DNA of 15,294 nucleotides from CAZVWH01 sp964631175 (GTDB taxonomy: Bacteria; Planctomycetota; Phycisphaerae; Sedimentisphaerales; Anaerobacaceae), in the NCBI GenBank assembly GCA_964631175.1, contig CAZVWH010000070.1, positions 1 to 15,294 of the forward strand. The letters run 5' to 3'. The position numbers and the translations under genes are program-made. The notes beneath the pieces were generated by a model. That model saw only the letters and a list, made by a program, of their open reading frames with translations. It was not told where the DNA came from and did not search any database. This document shows, one piece after another, positions 5,062-12,405 of the stretch; positions within the stretch are counted from its first letter, which is position 1; the number at the start of each line of letters is the position of its first letter.

Positions 5062-6660
5062 TTAGCCGTTCATGATCGCCTCGGCTTCTTGTCTGTATGC
5101 GTCCATAACGTATGGTATGCCGGAGACCTGAGCAGCCTCAGGGGTTAAGGCCATAAGGTCGTCCCTGCTGATTGTTGAAGCCCTGAAGTTTCGACTGCCC
5201 GCCATCAACTGCTGTAAGCCAACTTTGAGCTTATCGACGAATGTATAAAGGCCAATGGCTCCCAATGGCATTTCCTTGACGGTGTCTTTGCCGTACTTTG
5301 CAACAAGGTCCTCATAGCAGACAAAGATTTCCTCCACCTTCGAGCCATAGGTGCTGATTGTTTTTGGAAGGGCATTCGCCCCTTCCTGCAACCACAAACC
5401 GATATTTTTGCCAACCATGCCCGGAATCATCATCGCCCGGCCCATACAGACAGCTTTGGTGAATGGGGCGCCCATTGCCAGGACTTTGAAGATATGGTCT
5501 TCTGTACTGAAACCGCCTGCGATAGCAATATCCGGCACGAAAGCTCCCTTAGCCGCGAGCTTTTGGCAAAAATCGTAAGTCATCGATTGTAGGTAGAAGG
5601 TTGGAACACCCCATTCTTCCATCATCCGCCAGGGACTCATTCCGGTTCCACCCGGAGCACCATCAATAGTCAGCAGGTCCAGCTTGGCATCGGACGACCA
5701 TTTAATAGCCATCGCCAGCTCCCGCATCGGATAGGCCCCGGTTTTAAGCGTAACACGTTTTGCGCCGAGCTTGCGTACCCGCTCGACCTCCTTCATAAAA
5801 CCTTCCTGGTCCACGAATCCCAGACGTGAGTGCCTTTCAAAATGTTTCAAAGCACCGTCTCTAAAAGCTGCTTGGTGGGCCTCTATGGAAGGATCAGGAG
5901 TAACTAAGTAGCCTCTTTTCTGCAGCTCAAGGGCTCGTTCGAGTGAATCGACCTGAATTTCCCCGCCAATACATTTTGCACCCTGGCCCCATTTAAGCTC
6001 GATGCTTTCGATACCAAGCTCGCCAATAACATACTCGGCTACCCCCAGACGAGTGTCCTCAACATTCATCTGAACAATCATATCGCCATAGCCTTCGTGC
6101 CACCTGCGATATTGCTCAACACGTTGCGCCATATTCGGAGCCTTTTTGATCTTGCCATTTTTGTTTAGTTCCAATTCGGGATCAATGCCGCAAACATTTT
6201 CGCCACAGACTATAGTGATACCGGCGATACCAACCCCTGCTGCAAAATGCTCCCAGTTCTTGCGCGCAATATCCGTCGAACCCAAAGCACCGGTGAAAAC
6301 AGGCATACGCATCTTGACCTTGGTGCCACAACCGTATTCTGTTTCAGTATCTACCATTGGAAAAAGGGTATTATCGGGCGTGCCCACTTGGCCGTCCGAT
6401 AAGCCTTCAGCACCCATAGCATAACCCTGAATATTAAGATGCGAATAATCGATAGGGTAGTTTTTATCACCGCCGGCAGTGAGAGTACCGAATGGACTAG
6501 GGTAAATCACTTCACGACCGCGATAGGAAGACTTAAAAACCTCACAATTACCCCGGCAGCCATCAATGCATCGTGTACAGATACCAGAGACAGGCGAAAC
6601 ACTCCTCGAACGGTTTGAAGTCTGTGTGACTTCGTTAGAATTGGGTTGCTGTAAGTTCAT
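5062..6660 (-). CDS. FMN-binding glutamate synthase family protein
   Basis: A 532-residue TIM-barrel flavoprotein of the glutamate-synthase central/FMN domain family, the stand-alone type seen in archaea and many anaerobes. Visible motifs are IELKWGQGAKCIGGE (220-234), DGAPGGTGMSPW (333-344, FMN phosphate loop), IAGGF (380-384) and CMGRAMM (405-411). The N-terminus carries CTRCIDGCRGNC (C28, C31, C35, C39), a cluster or metal-like cysteine group, in place of the glutaminase domain of full GltB. The start is supported by AAGGAG at 6667-6672. Such proteins may form glutamate with a separate glutaminase partner, or act as other FMN oxidoreductases; the exact reaction is not shown by sequence. 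It is transcribed divergently from a LysR regulator, its probable controller. The gene is intact and of the expected length. Confidence 0.88.
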   Translation of the reverse strand: MNLQQPNSNEVTQTSNRSRSVSPVSGICTRCIDGCRGNCEVFKSSYRGREVIYPSPFGTLTAGGDKNYPIDYSHLNIQGYAMGAEGLSDGQVGTPDNTLFPMVDTETEYGCGTKVKMRMPVFTGALGSTDIARKNWEHFAAGVGIAGITIVCGENVCGIDPELELNKNGKIKKAPNMAQRVEQYRRWHEGYGDMIVQMNVEDTRLGVAEYVIGELGIESIELKWGQGAKCIGGEIQVDSLERALELQKRGYLVTPDPSIEAHQAAFRDGALKHFERHSRLGFVDQEGFMKEVERVRKLGAKRVTLKTGAYPMRELAMAIKWSSDAKLDLLTIDGAPGGTGMSPWRMMEEWGVPTFYLQSMTYDFCQKLAAKGAFVPDIAIAGGFSTEDHIFKVLAMGAPFTKAVCMGRAMMIPGMVGKNIGLWLQEGANALPKTISTYGSKVEEIFVCYEDLVAKYGKDTVKEMPLGAIGLYTFVDKLKVGLQQLMAGSRNFRASTISRDDLMALTPEAAQVSGIPYVMDAYRQEAEAIMNG

Positions 6661-6839
6661 TTTTTACTCCTTGTTAGAGTTGGTTCGCGGTAAAATTTCT
6701 TTAGCTACTTCAAATTTTAAATTTTTCCTTGCATTTTATTAGCATTACTAATAATATAGGTAATTATCCTAATAGTATAAATTGTAAAGCGGTTAAAACA
6801 AGTATATTATCTTGATACACATTATCAGAGAAACTTATA
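6661..6839. promoter_or_regulatory. Shared divergent promoter region with possible LysR operator
   Basis: This 179-base A+T-rich spacer separates the divergent glutamate-synthase and LysR genes. TAGG-TAATTAT-CCTA (6757-6771) is an interrupted inverted repeat of the kind LysR proteins bind. For the regulator, TTGTAA (6782-6787) and TATTAT (6805-6810) are spaced by 17 bases and make a fair sigma-70 promoter, 29 bases before its ATG. The inverted repeat lies just upstream of that promoter, consistent with autoregulation plus control of the divergent gene (inference). Confidence 0.45.
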
Positions 6840-7724
6840 ATGCATATAGAAACGCTAAAGATATTCTGTGATTTAGCCGATCTGCAAAGCTTTTCAAAAA
6901 CTGCTGAAAAGCATCTTCTAAGCCAATCAGCGGTTTCCCAGCAGCTTGCACAACTGGAGCTTACGCTTAAATTTCAACTGCTGGACAGAAAGAAACGGCC
7001 AATTGAGCTTACTAAAGCCGGCCAATTATTTTACCAGGCCTGTAAGGATATCATTGACCGGTACGAACAACTAAGGAGTGAATTGAACACTCTGAAATCA
7101 TCAGCGGGCAATAGAATAAATGTTGCGGCAATTTTCAGTATCGGAATGCACACTCTGCCGGACTATGTTAAAAGATTTATGATCAGCTACCCTAATGTTA
7201 ATGTTCACATTGAGTACTTCAGCGCCGATAAAATCTATGAACTGGTTTTAGGTGGTGACATCGATATAGGTCTTGTAGCTGTTCCCAAAAAAGATAAAAG
7301 ACTCGACGTGTATGACTTTGAGAACGAATCGCTCGTTTTGGCCTGCAGTCCGAAACATCCATTAACGCACGAATCGCAGATCGATATCCATAAATTGCAG
7401 TTTGAGAGATTCATCGCTTTTGAGAAAAATGTTCCTACCCGCATGTGGATAGACAACATTTTAGAGCGCTACAATATTATTATTCAGCCGGTAATGGAAT
7501 TCGATAATATCGAAACCATTAAACGAGCAGTGGAAATAAATTCAGGCCTAAGTATATTACCGCAGACCGCGATACATCAAGAGGTAGATAGCGGAACGAT
7601 AAAAGCGATACCATTTTCCAACGAGAATTTCTTTAGGCCGACTGGCATAATCGTTCGCAAAGGCAAAATTTTGGGCCAAGCCGGGCGATACTTTATCGAA
7701 CTGCTGCGCAAAAAAGCAAAGTAA
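6840..7724 (+). CDS. LysR-family transcriptional regulator
   Basis: 294 residues, the usual LysR length. The N-terminal winged helix-turn-helix (1-60) shows the standard pattern: METLKIF-like start, SFSKTAEKHLLSQSAVSQQL with the recognition helix at ~28-40, and LLDRKKRPIELTKAG. A linker helix leads to a periplasmic-binding-protein-like effector domain (about 92-290) with the usual segments, for example DIDIGLVAVPKKD and GLSILPQTAI. Its effector cannot be read from the sequence. It is divergent from the glutamate-synthase-family gene; this is the classic layout for a LysR protein controlling its neighbour, similar to GltC and gltA in Bacillus subtilis. The start codon has only a weak ribosome binding site. 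Confidence 0.92.
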   Translation: MHIETLKIFCDLADLQSFSKTAEKHLLSQSAVSQQLAQLELTLKFQLLDRKKRPIELTKAGQLFYQACKDIIDRYEQLRSELNTLKSSAGNRINVAAIFSIGMHTLPDYVKRFMISYPNVNVHIEYFSADKIYELVLGGDIDIGLVAVPKKDKRLDVYDFENESLVLACSPKHPLTHESQIDIHKLQFERFIAFEKNVPTRMWIDNILERYNIIIQPVMEFDNIETIKRAVEINSGLSILPQTAIHQEVDSGTIKAIPFSNENFFRPTGIIVRKGKILGQAGRYFIELLRKKAK

Positions 7725-7750
7725 ACACGCGTTGAAATCAAAATATAAGA

Positions 7751-7917
7751 TGCTATGTAGAAAAGAGCAAAAGTTATCATTTCGAGCGAGCCGAAGGCGA
7801 GTCGAAACGTGGAGCGAAGCGTAGAGCCCCGAAGGGAAATATGTTTTTGAATAGATTTCTCCGCTTCGTCCCCTGGGGACTTCGGTCGAAATGACGGTGA
7901 GTCTTTTCTACAGAGCA
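7751..7917. repeat. 167-bp inverted-repeat (REP/MITE-like) element
   Basis: The ends are inverted repeats: TGCTATGTAGAAAAGA (7751-7766) pairs with TCTTTTCTACAGAGCA (7902-7917), 15 of 16 positions. Inside, TCATTTCGA (7777-7785) pairs perfectly with TCGAAATGA (7886-7894). The element can fold back on itself. The same GAAAAGA end and GTCATTTCGAGC inner arm recur in the array at 14814-15271. It contains no gene; the frames crossing it are not credible. It may also terminate transcription after the LysR gene. Confidence 0.75.
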
Positions 7918-7944
7918 AATACAAGATGTAAAATTAAGGAAGTC

Positions 7945-7975
7945 ATCCAGCACTTGAAATCTTCAAGTGCTGGAT
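7945..7975. repeat. Perfect 14-bp hairpin ahead of the HAD gene
   Basis: ATCCAGCACTTGAA (7945-7958) and TTCAAGTGCTGGAT (7962-7975) are perfect complements around an ATC loop. The next bases are TCCACAATTTTGATTTTTTATTTT, so a terminator with a delayed U-rich tail is possible. It sits 40 bases before the start of the HAD gene, so attenuation or transcript stabilisation are alternatives. Confidence 0.65.
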
Positions 7976-8015
7976 TCCACAATTTTGATTTTTTATTTTT
8001 GAATTTAAGTTGGAT

Positions 8016-8603
8016 ATGTCGATTAAAGCTGTAATATTCGATCTTGATGGGACGATAACCCAGCCTTATTTTGATTTTGACGCCATTCGCGGGGAAATGG
8101 GCCTTTCTAAAAATTCCGGGCCGGTCCTGGAGTCGATGGAAAAAATGACTCCCCAAGAGCGCCGGCAAGCAGAAAAAATATTGCATTTTCATGAGCAAAA
8201 GGCAGTAATAGAGTCCAGACTCAATGCCGGTGCGAAACGAGCGCTCCAGATGCTTCGTAAAGTCGGCATAAATATTGGGATATTGACGCGTAACCGGCGA
8301 TGCAACGCCATAGCAATCGCTGATAAACACAACTTGAAGTTTGATGCTATCGTTGGAAGAGAAGATGGACCTGTCAAACCTGACACCTTTGGAGTATTGC
8401 AATTATGCCAACAATTCGATGTACAACCGGAGGAAACTGTCGTTGTTGGAGATTATCTATACGATTTAATATGCGCAAAGGCCGCAGGTGCGATGGCCGT
8501 ACTGCTGGCCAACCACGAAAGGGCTGATGAGTTTGCAGTACACGCTGATTTTCGTATTGAAAAAATAGAACAAATCCTGCAAATTATCGAAGAGGAAAAA
8601 TGA
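8016..8603 (+). CDS. HAD-superfamily hydrolase (phosphoglycolate-phosphatase-like)
   Basis: 195 residues from ATG 8016; a TTG at 8010 would add two residues. All four HAD motifs are present: DLDGT (D9 nucleophile, D11), ILTRN with T91, lysine K121 in GPVKPDTFG, and GDYLYD (D146, D150). The alpha-helical stretch after motif I (about 20-75) is a C1 cap, as in phosphoglycolate phosphatases and beta-phosphoglucomutases. Phosphatase is more likely than mutase, but the substrate is not predictable. It is followed by a lipoprotein gene 16 bases downstream and may be co-transcribed with it. Confidence 0.85.
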   Translation: MSIKAVIFDLDGTITQPYFDFDAIRGEMGLSKNSGPVLESMEKMTPQERRQAEKILHFHEQKAVIESRLNAGAKRALQMLRKVGINIGILTRNRRCNAIAIADKHNLKFDAIVGREDGPVKPDTFGVLQLCQQFDVQPEETVVVGDYLYDLICAKAAGAMAVLLANHERADEFAVHADFRIEKIEQILQIIEEEK

Positions 8604-8619
8604 TAAGGAAGAGAATAAA

Positions 8620-9426
8620 ATGCTATACCAAACAATGATAAAAACCGCTCTTGGCTTTTTATTAATACTGAGCGCTTGCCAGGCCGGCAGGTCTTCAGAA
8701 AGTTTAGCCGGTTGTCAATCTAAAGAAGCGGATGCCAATTCGATCGAAGCAATTCTAAGTCAGTTAAAACAAAAAACTGCTGAGCTTAAAACCTATCATT
8801 GCCTTGTTGAATATGAAGTCAACCAGCCTGTGTTTGAAACGAGAACATTTAGGAAAGGAACATTGTATTATGCAAAGTATGGGAAAATATCGAAGCTAAG
8901 AGTGAATTTTCAAACCCTCAAACAGGATGTTGAAAAAGAACAAAAATATGCTGAGCACTTTATTTTTGACGGTATCTGGCTGACACGCATTAACTATAAA
9001 ATTAAAAGGGTTGAGCGTCGTCAATTAGCCGAGCCGAATGAGCCGGCGGAGCCTTTTGATTTAGCCAGCAGGAGCCTGCCGGTAATAGGCTTTACCAAAA
9101 TAGAAGAATTGAAAAAGCAGTTTGAAATAAAAGTCGTTCAGCCCGAAGAAGATAAAGCAGAAAATTCTTTTCATTTACATCTTAAAGTTAAACCGGATTC
9201 AAAATATAAAGATGATTACACCGTAATAGATTTCTGGATCGATAAGAAACTACCTTTGCCGACAAAAGTAGTTGCAATAACGACCGAAGAGGATATCTAT
9301 GAGATAAGATTTCTGAAACCACAGATTAATAAAAAAATAGATCCGGAGGTTTTTAAATTTGACGTTCCCGAGGACTTTACTGTAGAAGTTATTACTTTAA
9401 GTAAGAAAGGGTCGGAAGAAAAATAG
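8620..9426 (+). CDS. LolA-like outer-membrane-lipoprotein-sorting family lipoprotein
   Basis: 268 residues. A short hydrophobic N-terminus (8-18) ends in LSAC, a lipobox with the acceptor at C20, so the mature protein should be lipid-anchored and periplasm-facing. The body is rich in beta-strand text: ETRTFRKGTLYYAKYGK, HFIFDGIWLTRINY, DYTVIDFWIDKKLPLPTKV and the VFKFDVPEDF ending. This recalls the LolA/LolB-like half-barrel fold of lipoprotein carriers, which is expanded in planctomycetes. No catalytic site is expected. AAGGAAGA at 8605-8612 serves as ribosome binding site, and the gene lies close behind the HAD gene. Its cargo is unknown, and the fold assignment is by pattern only. Confidence 0.6.
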   Translation: MLYQTMIKTALGFLLILSACQAGRSSESLAGCQSKEADANSIEAILSQLKQKTAELKTYHCLVEYEVNQPVFETRTFRKGTLYYAKYGKISKLRVNFQTLKQDVEKEQKYAEHFIFDGIWLTRINYKIKRVERRQLAEPNEPAEPFDLASRSLPVIGFTKIEELKKQFEIKVVQPEEDKAENSFHLHLKVKPDSKYKDDYTVIDFWIDKKLPLPTKVVAITTEEDIYEIRFLKPQINKKIDPEVFKFDVPEDFTVEVITLSKKGSEEK

Positions 9427-9478
9427 TTGAGTTTTAATTTACTACATTGGTTTCGCAAAAAAGGGTGGAGCAGCTTAT

Positions 9479-11020
9479 ATGAGTCCGGTGAAGATTCCAG
9501 AAGATGATTTTCACGAGTTAATCTCAAACCGGGCGCGAAGACTGCTTGGTCTTGCAAGCTATATATCTGGCTGTGCCTCAAACAGTGAATTTCTTATACG
9601 TTCGTTCTTAGGTGAATTTTTTTCACAATCTATGCAGATTGAGGAGCTTCTTGACGCTTATGACGCACGCAACAATTGCACGTGGTGTCCATTCAGATCT
9701 CTTATAGCTACCATAAAACTTTTTTCCGATGTAAGTTATGAGCTGCTTCATATCCAGCACGTTTTACCTGCCTACCGACTTTTACCTGTTGAGGGAGACT
9801 TTGCAAAGGCAACAGGACAAACTCTTAACTTCACTGGTGACATCTTAAAAAAAACAGCAAAGCAACTGCTCAGCAGAGCATCCAAGCTTAACCTGCCTGT
9901 TCCTTCAGAGGCCGAGCGTGAGCAATTCTACGCTGACGAGCTGCATCCGGGTCGCCTGCCGCGAGACTGTAAGGCCCACAAAACTGAGACCGTCTCTGAT
10001 ATAGTCACTCTCTTGGCTACCGCCTTTTTGAATCTTGCCGCTGGAAGTAAAGATGTCCGTGCCGCCAGCAGAGCAAAACCACAAGAGTATCTTTCTTACG
10101 TCGAAAACTCTATTACCGAGGAAAGCCTGCGAACTCTGGAGCTTCGTTTCCACAACCTGCAATCACAATATGATACATACGTCTCAAGTACCGAAGCCGA
10201 GCAACAAGACGCGGATTTACTTGTCCTAAGAGGTCACGTAAGCGTAGTCTTTCACCTTTTAAGGACAGCTACGTCGTTTGCCCATTATTATGAAAGGCAT
10301 GTAGATAAGGAAATCTGCGAAGTAATGGCCCAAGAGGAACCTTTACTTGGCTCGGAAGATCTGCTGAGGGTATTGATGAACTACTCCATTGCTTATATTA
10401 GTCTTTACATTGATTATGCTGAAAATCTATGCAGGGAAATGCTAAAACGCTATGCGGAAGTTGGCCAGGTCGAGGTCCACGTCCCGCCATATCGCGGCTT
10501 CCATGTTAGACCAGCCACCTTGATTTCAAAGCTTGTCTTGCATTATGGCAGTGAAGTTCGTATGCAATTGGATGATGAATTCTATGATGCCAGCTCGTCT
10601 CTTGAGCTGTTCCGCGCTAATGAAAAGATAAATGCTCAGAAACGTAAGTTTCTGGCCAATGAGATTGTTCGTTTAAAGCTCGTCCAAGATTGGGCAACCG
10701 GAAAAGAGCTCAAAACAATCATTCGTGACGCGGCTCTTGCGTTAGCTGAAAAGAGCAGACTAATTATATATGAGAGACCTTTACCGATTCCGGACGAGCT
10801 TACCGCAAAGCAAGGTACGATACTGGAAAAGGTCATCAATGAATTCTCTCAGCTTTTAACCTTGGGCAAAATTGATATTGATACCGACCTGATAGTGACA
10901 TTTATTGGTGACAAGCGCGTTTTGGAAGACATCAAACTTCTCGCGGAATCCGGCTACGGCGAAGACAGCAGCGGAAATAATATTCCTCTGCTGGAAAAAC
11001 TTGAGTATCTACGCCGATGA
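9479..11020 (+). CDS. Large protein with a C-terminal HPr-like phosphocarrier domain
   Basis: 513 residues with GGTGGAG about eight bases before the ATG. Residues 1-325 are mostly helical and unrecognised; they include NNCTWCPFRS (66-73) and a possible coiled region around 220-280. From about 331 the text matches HPr: VEVHVPPYRGFHVRPATLIS, with His342 equivalent to the phosphorylated His15 of HPr in GLHARPAT. DASSSLELFRA (about 370-380) sits where HPr carries its Ser46 region. In HPr-family proteins the histidine takes phosphate from PTS enzyme I. A further ~90 residues follow. No PTS genes lie in the window, so the role (regulatory or carrier) is unknown. No membrane segment or signal peptide is visible. 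It is probably a conserved planctomycete protein of unknown function. Confidence 0.6.
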   Translation: MSPVKIPEDDFHELISNRARRLLGLASYISGCASNSEFLIRSFLGEFFSQSMQIEELLDAYDARNNCTWCPFRSLIATIKLFSDVSYELLHIQHVLPAYRLLPVEGDFAKATGQTLNFTGDILKKTAKQLLSRASKLNLPVPSEAEREQFYADELHPGRLPRDCKAHKTETVSDIVTLLATAFLNLAAGSKDVRAASRAKPQEYLSYVENSITEESLRTLELRFHNLQSQYDTYVSSTEAEQQDADLLVLRGHVSVVFHLLRTATSFAHYYERHVDKEICEVMAQEEPLLGSEDLLRVLMNYSIAYISLYIDYAENLCREMLKRYAEVGQVEVHVPPYRGFHVRPATLISKLVLHYGSEVRMQLDDEFYDASSSLELFRANEKINAQKRKFLANEIVRLKLVQDWATGKELKTIIRDAALALAEKSRLIIYERPLPIPDELTAKQGTILEKVINEFSQLLTLGKIDIDTDLIVTFIGDKRVLEDIKLLAESGYGEDSSGNNIPLLEKLEYLRR

Positions 11021-11151
11021 ACAACAAATAATCCCGGCAAGAAAAGCAATAAAGGGACTGTCAGTACGAAACTTGCGAATAAATATAACTATTTGTCGTT
11101 GTGAGACCGCCTTAGACGGGCGCGGCAGTCTTAATTATGGAGGTTTAAAAA

Positions 11152-11739
11152 ATGAAACACTTTGGAAAAGCATGGATCGTCTTGATTGTAATACTCGTCG
11201 TTTTAGTGCTTATCGGGCTTGGCATATTCACAGGGTATATTAACGGTTACAATAGGGCGGTCAATCTTCAACAGGCTGCAGAAAAGGCCTGGTCGGATAT
11301 TGACGCCGCTTTGCAGCGCCGGATCAATTTGATTCCTAATCTGGTTGAGACGGTCAAAGGATATGCAAAGCACGAAGAAGAGCTGTTTAAACACATTTCC
11401 GACGCTCGCACAAAGTACTTCCAGGCCGACAGCAGAGCCGGTCAAATTGAGGCATCAAATGAGCTTAGCGGTTTTCTATCTCGGCTTTTAATGCTACAGG
11501 AGAGCTATCCGGAGCTTAAAGCCAGCCAAAACTTTTTAGCTCTTCAGGACCAGCTCGAGGGAACTGAGAACCGTATAAACGTGGCCCGCACAAGATATAA
11601 CGAGGCGGCTGAGGCGTTGAACTCTTACACAAAGCAGTTCTTCGGGTCGTTTTTCTGTCGGCGTGCGGATGTCGAGCCTGTAGCATACTTCGAGGCTACC
11701 GAGCAGGCCAAGACGGAAGTGCCGAAGGTTGAATTCTGA
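11152..11739 (+). CDS. lemA: LemA family membrane protein
   Basis: 195 residues with GGAGG ten bases ahead of the ATG. A single N-terminal membrane helix (8-28, WIVLIVILVVLVLIGLGI) is followed by the LemA signature: GYINGYNRAVNLQQAAEKAW, IDAALQRRINLIPNLVETVKGY, and later NFLALQDQLEGTENRINVARTRYNEA. The C-terminus (FFGSFFCRRADVEPVAYFEA) corresponds to the family's YNxxIxxFPxNxxA region but is altered. LemA proteins form a long helical bundle outside the membrane; their job is not settled. They usually neighbour TPM-domain or M48 peptidase genes. Here the next gene is a thioesterase 17 bases downstream, so the usual partner is missing. Confidence 0.92.
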   Translation: MKHFGKAWIVLIVILVVLVLIGLGIFTGYINGYNRAVNLQQAAEKAWSDIDAALQRRINLIPNLVETVKGYAKHEEELFKHISDARTKYFQADSRAGQIEASNELSGFLSRLLMLQESYPELKASQNFLALQDQLEGTENRINVARTRYNEAAEALNSYTKQFFGSFFCRRADVEPVAYFEATEQAKTEVPKVEF

Positions 11740-11756
11740 CCGCAACCGGCATACCT

Positions 11757-12239
11757 ATGAAAAGTCAAAAGGGCAAAAGTCCGAAACAAAGCGCGGTGGA
11801 AACAAGATACCTGCTTATGCCCCATCACGCCAATCCCCAAGGTACAGCTTTCGGCGGAGCGATTATGGCCTGGATCGATATGGTGGCAGCAATGGCAGCA
11901 CAAAGACACGCAGGATGTGAAGTCGTTACCGCCGGTATTGACTCGCTGATCTTCAAAGAGCCGATCCGCATCGGAGACCACGTTGTACTCAAGGCCTCGA
12001 TTAATTATGTCAGCCGGTCATCGATGGAGGTGGGCGTACAGGTTACGAGAGAAGATTCCTACAGCGGCGAGAAAGCGATCGCTACGACAGCACATCTGAC
12101 TTTTGTGGCACTGGATGAAAACAAAAGGCCGAGCGCCGTCCCGCTGATATTGCCCGAAACAGAGCAGGAAAAGAGACGCTATGAGAACGCCAAGCTCCGC
12201 GTCAAGGCCCGAAAAGAACTCTTAAAGAAGATGAGTTGA
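11757..12239 (+). CDS. Acyl-CoA thioesterase, YciA/ACOT7-type hotdog fold
   Basis: 160 residues of the hotdog-fold acyl-CoA thioesterase family, which hydrolyses acyl-CoA to free acid and CoA. The signature NPQGTAFGGAIMAWID (26-41) carries the N, FGG and D41 of the active site. The core strands include DSLIFKEPIRIGDHV and TTAHLTFVALDE, and a charged C-terminal tail (KRPSAVPLILPETEQEKRR, then VKARKELL) is typical of the YciA group. No clear ribosome binding site precedes the ATG, and the gene starts 17 bases after the LemA stop, so it may be read through from that transcript. Substrate chain length cannot be inferred. The gene is intact. Confidence 0.88.
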   Translation: MKSQKGKSPKQSAVETRYLLMPHHANPQGTAFGGAIMAWIDMVAAMAAQRHAGCEVVTAGIDSLIFKEPIRIGDHVVLKASINYVSRSSMEVGVQVTREDSYSGEKAIATTAHLTFVALDENKRPSAVPLILPETEQEKRRYENAKLRVKARKELLKKMS

Positions 12240-12265
12240 TGCTGTAAAAAAAGGTAAGGTTCCCA

Positions 12266-12400
12266 GTGAAGGCAATTGAGGTCGAGACACTAACGAGAAG
12301 ATATGGCAGGACAAAGACTATGCGGTGTCTTATGGCGAGAGACTCATCACAGGCGTATCGGCTAAAGGAGGTTTATTCCATATCGGGAGTTTTTAGTGGT
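12266..12400 (+). pseudogene. Probable remnant of an ABC-transporter ATPase gene
   Basis: From a GTG at 12266 the frame reads MKAIEVETLTRRYGRTKTMR, matching the opening of ABC-type ATPases (IEVENLTRRYG...). The normal Walker A stretch GPNGAGKTT is missing: the KTMRCLM immediately after RYGRT looks like the part that normally follows Walker A, as if ~30 codons were deleted in frame. No ABC signature follows and the sequence soon loses meaning. Continuing the frame runs into the convergent permease gene. The match is short, so moderate-low certainty. Confidence 0.4.
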
Positions 12401-12405
12401 TTTTG

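Noticed and set aside
7908..8402. 164-codon minus-strand frame
   Set aside because: It overlaps the HAD gene, whose motifs I-IV are all in the plus-strand frame, and it crosses a hairpin and repeat. A shadow.
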